Below, piece by piece: positions 20,070 to 27,703 of a DNA stretch of 64,000 bases. Under the pieces are notes generated by a model. The model worked only from the letters and a program-made list of their open reading frames with translations, was not told the DNA's origin and ran no database searches. Position 1 is the stretch's first letter, and each line of letters begins with the position of its first letter. The stretch is from assembly GCA_963663375.1 (NCBI GenBank), contig OY760195.1, positions 2,170,001-2,234,000 of the forward strand, in the 5' to 3' direction. A program made the position numbers and the translations under genes. The stretch is from JAYREN01 sp963663375 (GTDB lineage: Bacteria; Acidobacteriota; Holophagae; Holophagales; Holophagaceae).

Positions 20070-20681
20070 ATGCGCTGTCCCTTCTGTGGCCATCTCGAAG
20101 ACAAGGTGGTGGATTCCCGCGAGAGCCGGGAGGGCGATGCCATTCGCCGCCGCCGGGAATGCCTGGCCTGCACTCGGCGCTTCACCAGCTATGAGCGGGT
20201 GGAAGAGATGCCCGTACTCATCGTGAAGAAGGATGGCCGCCGCGAGCCCTTCGATGCCCAGAAACTGCTGCGCGGCATGATGGCCGCCTGCCAGAAGCGA
20301 CCCGTCACGCTCACCCAACTGGAGCAGGCCGCGGGCGATATCCAGGCCCGCCTGCTGGATCAGCCGGACCGGGAAATCTCCAGCCGCAGCCTGGGCGATC
20401 TCGTGATGGACGCCCTCAAGCAGCTCGATTCCGTGGCCTATGTGCGCTTTGCCAGCATCTATCGCGACTTCAAGGATCTCCCGGATTTCGTAAAGGCGCT
20501 GGAGGGAATGATGGCGGGGCAGGGGCATGGACCCACCTCTGCGGCCCCCACGTCCCTCCGCACGCCCCTTGAACCTCAGGCCTCGCCTTCCCATCCTCAG
20601 GAAGCCTCGGGGCCCACGCCTCTCTTCCCAGGCCTCGCCCCAACTCACCTGGGCCCCGCCAAGCGCCGAAAAGGCCGGTGA
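20070..20681 (+). CDS. nrdR: Transcriptional repressor NrdR, with C-terminal extension
   Basis: Repressor of ribonucleotide reductase genes that senses ATP/dATP. The zinc ribbon uses C3, C6, C31 and C34 (CPFC...CLAC); the ATP-cone runs from 'PVLIVKKDGRREPFDAQKLLRGM' to about residue 140 (DSVAYVRFASIYRDFKD, a highly conserved NrdR segment). The protein is 203 residues, about 50 longer than usual; the extra tail (from about 150) is Pro/Ser-rich and ends in KRRKGR, with no domain I recognise. No ribonucleotide reductase gene or NrdR-box was seen nearby. lon follows after 33 bp. Confidence 0.95.
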   Translation: MRCPFCGHLEDKVVDSRESREGDAIRRRRECLACTRRFTSYERVEEMPVLIVKKDGRREPFDAQKLLRGMMAACQKRPVTLTQLEQAAGDIQARLLDQPDREISSRSLGDLVMDALKQLDSVAYVRFASIYRDFKDLPDFVKALEGMMAGQGHGPTSAAPTSLRTPLEPQASPSHPQEASGPTPLFPGLAPTHLGPAKRRKGR

Positions 20682-20714
20682 GAGTGGCGCTACACTGAAC
20701 AGCAGAGGTATGAC

Positions 20715-23168
20715 GTGGCCGAAGAACGCGAAGTTCCCCAGCTCCTTGACGAGTCCCCCAAGATCCCCGAAGTCCTGCCAGTGCTGCCCCTGCGGGACGT
20801 GGTGGTCTATCCCTATGTGATTCTCCCCCTCTCCGTCAGCCGCGAAAAATCCCTCCGGGCCGTGGACACGGCCCTGGTGGAGAACCGCATGATCCTGCTG
20901 CTCAGCCAGAAGCAGATGGAGATGGATGATCCCGGCCCCGACGATCTCTACAAGGTGGGCACCGCCGCCCTGATCATGCGGGTGCTCAAGCTCCCGGATG
21001 GCCGCATCCGCGCCCTGGTGCAGGGCCTCCAGCGGGTGCGGGTGGAGTACTTCACCGAGACCGAGAACCTCTTCAAGGCCCGGGTGGAACCCATCGTGGA
21101 ACCGGAGCTTCCCGAGCGCGGCATCGAGCTGGATGCCCTCATGCGCACCGTGAAGCAGACCCTGGAAAAGGCCGTGGCCCTGGGCAAGAACCTGAGCCAG
21201 GAAGTGCTCGTCATTGCCGCCAACCTCGATGCGCCGGGCCGCCTGGCGGATCTCGTGGCCTCCAACCTGGATCTCAAGCCGCCTCAGCTCCAGGAAGTCC
21301 TGGAAATCACCGGGCCGATCCAGCGCCTGAAGCGCGTGCACGAGCTCCTGATGCGTGAGATCGACCTGCTGGAAGTGCAGCAGAAGATCACCATGGAAGC
21401 CCGGGGCGAGATGGACAAGGGCCAGCGCGAGTACTACCTGCGCCAGCAGCTCAAGGCCATCCAGAACGAACTGGGCGAGGCCAACGAGCTGGCCGAGGAG
21501 ATCCAGGCCTTCCGGGACAAGATCGCCAAGCTGAAGGTGCCGGAGGAGATCCAGACCGAGATCGACCGCAACCTCAAGAAGCTGGAGCGCATGCACCCGG
21601 ATTCCAGCGAAACCGCCGTGACGCGGACGTACCTGGAATGGATGACCGAGATGCCCTGGGGCGTCCAAAGCGATGACAACCGCGATCTCAAGCTGGCCAA
21701 GGAGATCCTCGACGAGGACCACGACGGCCTGGAGAAAATCAAGGACCGCCTGATGGAATTCCTGGCGGTGCGCAAGCTGCGGCCCGACCTCAAGGGCACA
21801 ATCCTCTGCTTCGTGGGCCCTCCGGGCACCGGCAAGACCTCCCTGGGCAAGAGTGTGGCCCGGGCCCTGGGCCGCAAGTTCGCCCGAGTTTCCCTGGGGG
21901 GCGTGCATGACGAGAGCGAGATCCGCGGTCACCGCCGCACCTACGTGGGCGCCATGCCCGGCCGCATCGTGCAGGCCCTGCACCAGGTCAAGACCATGAA
22001 TCCTGTCATCGTGCTGGACGAGGTGGACAAGATCGGCCGCGATATGCGCGGCGATCCCAGCGCCGCCCTGCTGGAGGTGCTGGACCCCGAGCAGAACCAC
22101 ACCTTCCGCGACAACTACATGAACGTGCCCATCGACCTCAGCCAGGTGCTCTTCCTCACCACCGCCAACGAGCTGGATCCCATCCAGCCCGCCTTCCGGG
22201 ACCGCATGGAGATCATCCACCTCAGCAGCTACACGCTGGAGGAGAAGATCAGCATCTCCGAGAAGCACCTGATCCCCCGGCAGCTCGAGAAGAACGGCGT
22301 CAAGAAGGAGCAGGTCGCCTTCGCCAAATCCGGCCTGAAGGCCCTGATCCAGGGCTACACCCGGGAATCCGGTCTCCGCCAGCTGGAGCGCGAGATCGGC
22401 AGTGTCTGCCGCAAGATCGCCCGCCGGGTGGCCGAGAACCGCCAGAAGGCCAAGTTCACCCTCACGGATGTCAATATCCAGGAGCTCCTGGGCCCCGTGA
22501 AACTGCTCAAGGACGAGCGCCTGAAGGCCCCGCGGGTGGGCGTGATCACCGGCCTCGCCTGGACCTCCACCGGCGGCGATGTGCTCTTCGTGGAGGCCCT
22601 CAAGATGCCCGGCAAGGGCGGCTTGATCCTCACGGGCCAGCTCGGGGATGTGATGAAGGAGAGCGCCCAGGCGGCGCTGAGCTACATCCGCAGCCGCAGC
22701 GAAGCCTTCGCTATTGATTCCGAGGCCTTCCAGAAGTATGACATCCACATCCACTTCCCCGAGGGCGCCATCCCCAAGGACGGTCCCAGCGCGGGCCTGG
22801 CCATCGCCACCGTGCTTCTCTCGGTGCTCAAGGGCATCCCCGTGAAGAACACCATCGCCATGACCGGCGAGATCGATCTGCGGGGCGAGGCCCTGGCCAT
22901 CGGCGGGCTCAAGGAGAAGTCCCTGGCCGCCCTGCGGGTGGGCATCAAGGACATCATCATCCCCCACGCCAACCTCAAGGATCTGGAGGAGATCTCTCCC
23001 GAGGTGCGGGACAAGCTGCGCTTCCATCCCGTCAAGCACGTGGAGGAAGTCTTCGAGATGGCCCTCACCAAATGGGTGTGCCCGGATCGACGGGGGCTCG
23101 GACAGGCCGTGGCCGTGAAAGGGAAGGGCGCCAAGGCGGTGCCCAAGAAACCTACCCGGAAGAAGTAG
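20715..23168 (+). CDS. lon: ATP-dependent protease La
   Basis: Cytoplasmic AAA+ serine protease that degrades misfolded and regulatory proteins. The 817-residue protein has the LonN substrate domain (about 15-215), coiled linker, AAA+ module with Walker A GPPGTGKTS (about 368-376) and Walker B 'VIVLDEVDKIG', and the protease domain with the Ser-Lys dyad Ser692 (KDGPSAG) and Lys735 (LKEKS), 43 residues apart as in E. coli. Start is GTG 20715 with AGAGG 6 bases upstream. The C-terminus carries a short basic tail (PKKPTRKK). No obvious HrcA/CIRCE or other heat-shock site was seen upstream. Confidence 0.97.
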   Translation: MAEEREVPQLLDESPKIPEVLPVLPLRDVVVYPYVILPLSVSREKSLRAVDTALVENRMILLLSQKQMEMDDPGPDDLYKVGTAALIMRVLKLPDGRIRALVQGLQRVRVEYFTETENLFKARVEPIVEPELPERGIELDALMRTVKQTLEKAVALGKNLSQEVLVIAANLDAPGRLADLVASNLDLKPPQLQEVLEITGPIQRLKRVHELLMREIDLLEVQQKITMEARGEMDKGQREYYLRQQLKAIQNELGEANELAEEIQAFRDKIAKLKVPEEIQTEIDRNLKKLERMHPDSSETAVTRTYLEWMTEMPWGVQSDDNRDLKLAKEILDEDHDGLEKIKDRLMEFLAVRKLRPDLKGTILCFVGPPGTGKTSLGKSVARALGRKFARVSLGGVHDESEIRGHRRTYVGAMPGRIVQALHQVKTMNPVIVLDEVDKIGRDMRGDPSAALLEVLDPEQNHTFRDNYMNVPIDLSQVLFLTTANELDPIQPAFRDRMEIIHLSSYTLEEKISISEKHLIPRQLEKNGVKKEQVAFAKSGLKALIQGYTRESGLRQLEREIGSVCRKIARRVAENRQKAKFTLTDVNIQELLGPVKLLKDERLKAPRVGVITGLAWTSTGGDVLFVEALKMPGKGGLILTGQLGDVMKESAQAALSYIRSRSEAFAIDSEAFQKYDIHIHFPEGAIPKDGPSAGLAIATVLLSVLKGIPVKNTIAMTGEIDLRGEALAIGGLKEKSLAALRVGIKDIIIPHANLKDLEEISPEVRDKLRFHPVKHVEEVFEMALTKWVCPDRRGLGQAVAVKGKGAKAVPKKPTRKK

Positions 23169-23610
23169 TCGACGGGACGAACCTTCAGCCCTTGCCGGGA
23201 GGCTCGTCCAGCCCATCCTTCAGCCGAGAGTCCCTGCCATGTTCCCCTCCTGCCCTCCTCCCCCCAAACCCGAGCCCACCCCCTTGGTTTGGGTGCTCAA
23301 CGTGGAACCCTTCTATTTCGACGGATGCACGTTAAATAATTTTAAATTAGGCACTTACGACTCAGCCCAGGGCGTCCTCGCCCGATCTCCAAACTGGGCC
23401 TCGCGCCCGAAAATTCAACCCCCAATCCCGCTATCTGGGATTCACCTCCGCGTCTTTTCCAAGAAACACCCCTGGCTTGCGCCGATCCCTGACGAACTCG
23501 TGGCCTTCGGTCTCACGGTGCTCGTCGGTGCTTCGGGAGGGAATGGTTCCTTCCTGGTGTCGGACCCACTCCCGCCACCAAACCCGATCCCCCCTCAGCC
23601 CCGCTGACCG
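23169..23610. other. Long intergenic region between lon and ftsY
   Basis: The only gap over 300 bases in the window. A 122-codon frame at 23239-23607 is very rich in proline and has no recognisable domain or good ribosome-binding site, so I do not call it a gene. An A/T-rich island at 23330-23350 stands out in the GC-rich background and could be a promoter. A half parS-like sequence (AACGTGGAACC) occurs near 23300. No tRNA, tmRNA, SRP RNA or RNase P signature was seen; an unrecognised small RNA is possible. Confidence 0.4.
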
Positions 23611-23637
23611 GGGGACGTTCCAGATGGAACAGTCCCC
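23611..23637. repeat. parS-like imperfect dyad upstream of ftsY
   Basis: GTTCCAGATGGAAC (23617-23630) is the parS core with its central CG replaced by GA. It is flanked by GGGGAC and GTCCCC, giving 12-base arms with one bulged A. A possible -10 box TAGACT lies at 23650-23655, so the dyad covers the -35 region of the presumed ftsY promoter. It may be a degenerate ParB site or the operator of another regulator. Confidence 0.45.
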
Positions 23638-23678
23638 TGCGACCCCGGCTAGACTGGAGATCCAACGCCGAGGTGCAC

Positions 23679-24587
23679 GTGGGTCTTCTTTCCGGCCTCA
23701 TTGACAAGTTCAAGCAGGGCCTACAGCGCACCCAGGAACTAGTCCTGGCGCCCATGGGTCGACTGCTGGGGCTCCGGCGCCTCGACGAGGATCAACTGCT
23801 GGAGTTGGAGGATCTGCTGCTCCAGGCCGACCTGGGGGTGCATGCCACCCAGCGCCTGATGGATCGCCTGCGTTTCGAGATGCGGCGGTCCTCTGAGATC
23901 GATCCCAAGGCCTTGCTCCGGGACGAGCTGTTGAAGATCCTGGGCCAGGTGCCCCGGCGCCCCCTGGAGGCCTCCGGCACCCAGGTCCTGCTCCTGGTGG
24001 GCGTCAACGGTGTGGGCAAGACCACGACCCTGGGCAAGCTCGCCGCCCACCTAAAGGGCAGGGGCGAGGATGTGCTGGTGGTGGCCGGAGACACCTTCCG
24101 GGCCGCCGCCATCGATCAGCTTGAACTCTGGGGCCAGCGGGCCGGTGTGCCCGTGATCCGCAACCAGATGGGCGGCGATCCCGCCGCCATCGCCTACGAC
24201 GGGGCCAACAGCGCCCGCACCAAGGGCACGCCCTGGGTGCTCATCGACACCGCCGGACGTCTCCACACCAAGGACCACCTGATGCGCGAGCTGGACAAGA
24301 TCCGGCGCAGCCTTCAGAAAGTCATTCCCGAGGCTCCCCACCGTGTCCTGCTAGTGCTGGATGCCACCACGGGGCAGAACGGCCTGAACCAGGCCGAAGC
24401 CTTCAAGCAGGCCGCCGGGGTCACGGATCTGGTCGTCACGAAGCTCGACGGCAGCGCCAAGGGTGGGGTGGTGGTCTCCATCCTGGAGCGGCTCCGCCTG
24501 CCCATCGCCTTCGTGGGCGTGGGCGAACAGGTGGACGATCTCATTCCCTTCGATGCCGAGGCCTTCGTGGAGGGCCTCCTTGGTTGA
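23679..24587 (+). CDS. ftsY: Signal recognition particle receptor FtsY
   Basis: GTPase that docks SRP-ribosome complexes at the inner membrane. The 302-residue NG-domain protein has the N-domain helix bundle (1-95), P-loop GVNGVGKTTT, 'DTFRAAAIDQLELW', 'DTAGRLHTKDHLMREL' (G3) and 'TKLDGSAKGG' (G4). It lacks the long acidic A domain of E. coli FtsY, starting with a short amphipathic helix (GLLSGLIDKFKQGLQRT) that may bind membrane. I chose GTG 23679 because GAGG sits 5 bases upstream; GTG 23673 is the alternative. The ribD start overlaps its end. Confidence 0.95.
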   Translation: MGLLSGLIDKFKQGLQRTQELVLAPMGRLLGLRRLDEDQLLELEDLLLQADLGVHATQRLMDRLRFEMRRSSEIDPKALLRDELLKILGQVPRRPLEASGTQVLLLVGVNGVGKTTTLGKLAAHLKGRGEDVLVVAGDTFRAAAIDQLELWGQRAGVPVIRNQMGGDPAAIAYDGANSARTKGTPWVLIDTAGRLHTKDHLMRELDKIRRSLQKVIPEAPHRVLLVLDATTGQNGLNQAEAFKQAAGVTDLVVTKLDGSAKGGVVVSILERLRLPIAFVGVGEQVDDLIPFDAEAFVEGLLG

Positions 24588-25707
24588 ACTGACCCCGGCA
24601 CTGGCCTGGAGCCTGGCCACCGGAGGTCCCTGGCCGGACCCCGATGGCCTCGAGGGTCATGCCCGGTACATGGCCCTGGCGCTGCAAGAAGCCACCAGGG
24701 GCGTCGGCCTCTCCAGCCCCAATCCCCCGGTGGGTTGCCTGCTGGTGCGCGAGGGGCGAATCCTGGGCCGGGGCGTCCATACCCGGGCGGGGGACCCCCA
24801 CGGCGAGATCATGGCCCTGCGGGATGCCGAAGGGCAGGGGGAGATCATTCGCGGTGCCACCGCATACGTGACCCTGGAGCCCTGCTGCCACCACGGCCGA
24901 ACGCCTCCCTGCACCGAGGCCCTGACCCGGGCGGGGGTCGCCCGGGTCGTGGTGGGCGCCCGGGACTCCAACCCCCGGGTGGATGGGGGGGGCTTCGCCA
25001 TTCTCCGCGCCCATGGGGTCGAGGTGCTGGAGGGCTGGCTCGAGGCCGACTGCGCGCGGTTCCACGCCCCCTTCTTCAAGCTCATCCGCACCGGCCTGCC
25101 CTGGGTCATGCTCAAGTTGGCCCTGGATCGGGATGGCGCCCTGGGCCCCGAGGGCCAGACCACCCAGATCACCCCCCCGGAGATCCAGCGGCTGGCCCAC
25201 AGGCTGCGCCGGGCCGCCGAGGCCATCGTGGTGGGGCGGCGCACCGTGGAAATCGATGACCCCCACCTCACGGATCGCTGGGCCGCCCCCACCATGCCCC
25301 ACCGAACCTTCCGGCGCCTCGTGCTTGACAGCCAGGGACAACTGCCTGTGACTCGCAACATATGGAACCCCGCGGAAGGCCAGCCCGCCATGCGGGTGAC
25401 CACCGAGGAACTCCCTCCGCTCCCCGGGGTGGAAGACCTGCGGGTTCCGCCCGGCCCCGGCGGATGCAGTTTGCGACACCTGTTGCACGAGCTGGCGGCC
25501 CGAGGGGTCGGCAGGGTGCTCTTCGAAGGGGGCGCCGAACTTGCCACGCGCCTTCTCGACCAGGGGTTGGTGGACGAATTCCACCGATTCACCGTCGAAA
25601 AAACCTTGGGCGGTCGGCCCTTGTCCCTGAATCTGGCTGAACTTCCGCACCTTCGGGCTCATCTCACATTTCCCGGTGGCACTTGGGAGGTCCTGACCCG
25701 ACCCTGA
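24580..25707 (+). CDS. ribD: Bifunctional riboflavin biosynthesis deaminase/reductase
   Basis: Catalyses two successive steps of riboflavin synthesis: deamination of the GTP-derived pyrimidine (N-terminal half) and NADPH reduction of its ribosyl chain (C-terminal half). The 375-residue protein keeps the zinc site in 'DPHGEIMAL' and 'PCCHHGRTPPC'; the usual HAE is HGE, but the metal-binding His and catalytic Glu remain. The reductase half starts near 'LPWVMLKLALDRDG' and includes 'EGGAELATRLLDQGLVDEF'. Start is TTG 24580, inside the end of ftsY, with GGAGGG 5 bases upstream. Other rib genes are not nearby. Confidence 0.93.
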   Translation: MVELTPALAWSLATGGPWPDPDGLEGHARYMALALQEATRGVGLSSPNPPVGCLLVREGRILGRGVHTRAGDPHGEIMALRDAEGQGEIIRGATAYVTLEPCCHHGRTPPCTEALTRAGVARVVVGARDSNPRVDGGGFAILRAHGVEVLEGWLEADCARFHAPFFKLIRTGLPWVMLKLALDRDGALGPEGQTTQITPPEIQRLAHRLRRAAEAIVVGRRTVEIDDPHLTDRWAAPTMPHRTFRRLVLDSQGQLPVTRNIWNPAEGQPAMRVTTEELPPLPGVEDLRVPPGPGGCSLRHLLHELAARGVGRVLFEGGAELATRLLDQGLVDEFHRFTVEKTLGGRPLSLNLAELPHLRAHLTFPGGTWEVLTRP

Positions 25708-25757
25708 TGGCACGCCCTTTGATCTACTTATCGAATTCCCACGGAATGGAGGTTCAT

Positions 25758-27449
25758 ATGGCGAAGCACCCATGGTCCTGGATGATGGCCGTTCCCATCC
25801 TGCTGCTTACGGCTTGCACTGGGGGAGTGGGGGATGGTTCCTCGGAGGATACGGTTAGGGTGGCCCTGCAGGGACGCTACGAGAAGCGCATGCTGAGCAG
25901 CAGCGGCTTTGGCCCCATCACAACCCTTCCGACACGCTACTGCTGGGCCGAGGTCTGGCGCTCCGGTGGCTCAGGCCCCATCAGCTATGGGAATCTCGGC
26001 ACGGACGGCACCGGCTGGGTTGATGTACCCCGCGGAATCAATTTCTACGTGGTTCTCCGGGCCGACATCACCGTGCCCAACACGAGCGGCGGTGGCTTTT
26101 ACATGCACGGAAGTGTGAAGCAGGGAGCCCTCCAGGCCAGCTATGCCAGTGGCACCGCATTCAATCAGCTTCAGACCTGGTCCATGCAGAGTTTGACCCA
26201 GGTGGCCGATGGCGACATGACTTTGCCTCTCCTGGCCCGGGAAAATCCCGTCAATGCCGATGGAAACGCTGGCCCCTTCGCCATCGTCGACCAAATGGCA
26301 ACCTTTGCGGAAAAGACCAGGGCCCTGGAACCTACCATGAGGATGCCGGATCTGCACGCCTTCTGGAACGTCGGCAACACCGGCACCGCCTACCCAACAG
26401 CGGCCCTGGATGCACAGAACAATGTGCTCCAACAGCCCGTCACGACACCCGAGACCGAACCCTCCCCTGGTGATAGCCGCCCCATCTATCAGCACCGAAT
26501 CCGCTACGCCGCCCCCACCGCCCTGGATCGGGGGGCCGATGCCTACAATGACAGCTTGCTCCAGGAGACCTTTGCACGACTGTTCTTCAGCAGTGGCATC
26601 ATTCGGAGCGATAACGATCCAACTGCCTATATCAGCCCCACCATTCCTTCCGAATCCACCATCGCCTTCGCAAGCGGCTTCGGGAACTTCTTGTCCTGTG
26701 CCTACCGCGACAATGCCAATCTCTATGACCTGAGTCCTACTGGGGTCCCCACCACTTGGCGACTCGACCAGCATCAGGCACCCACCTCGGGTGGTGAATT
26801 CCAGGGGAATGCCATCGCTCGCTCGCTCTGGGGCATCTACCGAAACAACGGCATCTTCACCAACCCCCAAACGGGCCTCCAGACCATCTGGAATGCCACC
26901 AACCCGAGTGTCGTCAATCAGACTAACGAGTTCGGAAACACCGTGCTGGGGTGCTACCCAACCTACCTGGTGGGCCTCACCCGTCTGGTGGGTACCCAAG
27001 GGGGACTGGTCGCCGCCAATGCGCTCAGATCCGAACTCGCCCTGGAAAACATCGGGAACGGATTTGACGTGACAATCCCAGAGGGCCCGTACTATGCGAC
27101 CTCGGCTCTGTGGATCTCTACCGGCACGTTCTTTACCCAACCCGGGACACTGAAGACCTACAACACATCCACCTATGGGGTCATTGCCTACGACCGCGAC
27201 CAGGCGCAGGCGTATCGTTTCTACTATGATGGCCAACCCCGCACGATTGCTCTCACCACCAGCAGTCCTGGACTGCTGGTCGAACTGATGGATTCCAAGG
27301 GCTACTTGACCTACGCAATGGCACCCGGCGCCCAAAACACCATTACTCTCACAGGAAGGAATCCCGGCTTCTACGCCGCAAGAGTCAGGATCGATCCGTA
27401 CGTGACTTATACCGGAGCCGATGCGACGTACACCCTCACCATCCAATAA
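25758..27449 (+). CDS. Predicted lipoprotein of unknown function
   Basis: A 563-residue exported lipoprotein: signal peptide with lipobox LTAC (acylated Cys20), then a large mixed region I do not recognise. There is an early beta-rich part (about 40-130, 'GTDGTGWVDVPRGINFYVVLRADI') and a C-terminal beta-sandwich-like part (about 480-563, ending 'TGADATYTLTIQ') reminiscent of bacterial pre-peptidase or carbohydrate-binding domains. No HExxH or other catalytic motif was seen. ATG 25758 has GGAGG 5 bases upstream. Base composition looks somewhat less GC-rich than its neighbours. It stands alone and ends at a bidirectional terminator. Confidence 0.8.
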   Translation: MAKHPWSWMMAVPILLLTACTGGVGDGSSEDTVRVALQGRYEKRMLSSSGFGPITTLPTRYCWAEVWRSGGSGPISYGNLGTDGTGWVDVPRGINFYVVLRADITVPNTSGGGFYMHGSVKQGALQASYASGTAFNQLQTWSMQSLTQVADGDMTLPLLARENPVNADGNAGPFAIVDQMATFAEKTRALEPTMRMPDLHAFWNVGNTGTAYPTAALDAQNNVLQQPVTTPETEPSPGDSRPIYQHRIRYAAPTALDRGADAYNDSLLQETFARLFFSSGIIRSDNDPTAYISPTIPSESTIAFASGFGNFLSCAYRDNANLYDLSPTGVPTTWRLDQHQAPTSGGEFQGNAIARSLWGIYRNNGIFTNPQTGLQTIWNATNPSVVNQTNEFGNTVLGCYPTYLVGLTRLVGTQGGLVAANALRSELALENIGNGFDVTIPEGPYYATSALWISTGTFFTQPGTLKTYNTSTYGVIAYDRDQAQAYRFYYDGQPRTIALTTSSPGLLVELMDSKGYLTYAMAPGAQNTITLTGRNPGFYAARVRIDPYVTYTGADATYTLTIQ

Positions 27450-27465
27450 CCCCTTGCAACCAAAC

Positions 27466-27493
27466 GAAGGGGGCCGCGTCTGCGGCCTCCTTC
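27466..27493. terminator. Bidirectional terminator between lipoprotein gene and thiS
   Basis: GAAGGGGGCCGC (27466-27477) pairs with GCGGCCTCCTTC (27482-27493), 12 bp with one G-U on the plus strand, around a 4-base loop; ATTTAT follows on the plus side. It serves the converging lipoprotein gene and the long minus-strand rpmH-thiS series. Confidence 0.75.
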
Positions 27494-27495
27494 AT

Positions 27496-27696
27496 TTATC
27501 CCCCCCCAACCAGCCTCACCACTTCCAGCCGATCCCCATCCTTCAGTAGGGCCGTCGCATGTTCGGCCCTTCTCACGACAGTTCCATTCAGCTCCACCGC
27601 GCTGCCGAAGGTGGGCAGTTCCAACCAGGCGGCCAGCTCTGCAACATTCGCAAACTCGGGGGTCGTCTGGGGCTCCCCATTGATGATCAGCTGCAT
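27496..27696 (-). CDS. thiS: Sulfur carrier protein ThiS
   Basis: Ubiquitin-like 66-residue sulfur carrier for thiazole formation in thiamine synthesis. It starts 'MQLIINGEPQ', has the central 'VELNGTVVRRAEHATALLKDGDRLEVVRLVGGG' and ends in Gly-Gly, with one extra Gly; the terminal glycine is adenylated by ThiF and thiocarboxylated. It follows the trans-sulfuration enzyme gene after 7 bp, a sulfur-metabolism pairing. thiG, thiF and thiH are not in the window. Confidence 0.9.
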   Translation of the reverse strand: MQLIINGEPQTTPEFANVAELAAWLELPTFGSAVELNGTVVRRAEHATALLKDGDRLEVVRLVGGG

Positions 27697-27703
27697 GGTG
27701 GCC

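Noticed and set aside
20049..23216. 1055-codon minus-strand frame opposite nrdR and lon
   Set aside because: Antisense shadow: His/Leu/Gly-rich translation with no domain, opposite two well conserved genes.
23239..23607. 122-codon open frame between lon and ftsY
   Set aside because: Proline-rich, no domain, no ribosome-binding site; typical chance frame in GC-rich DNA.
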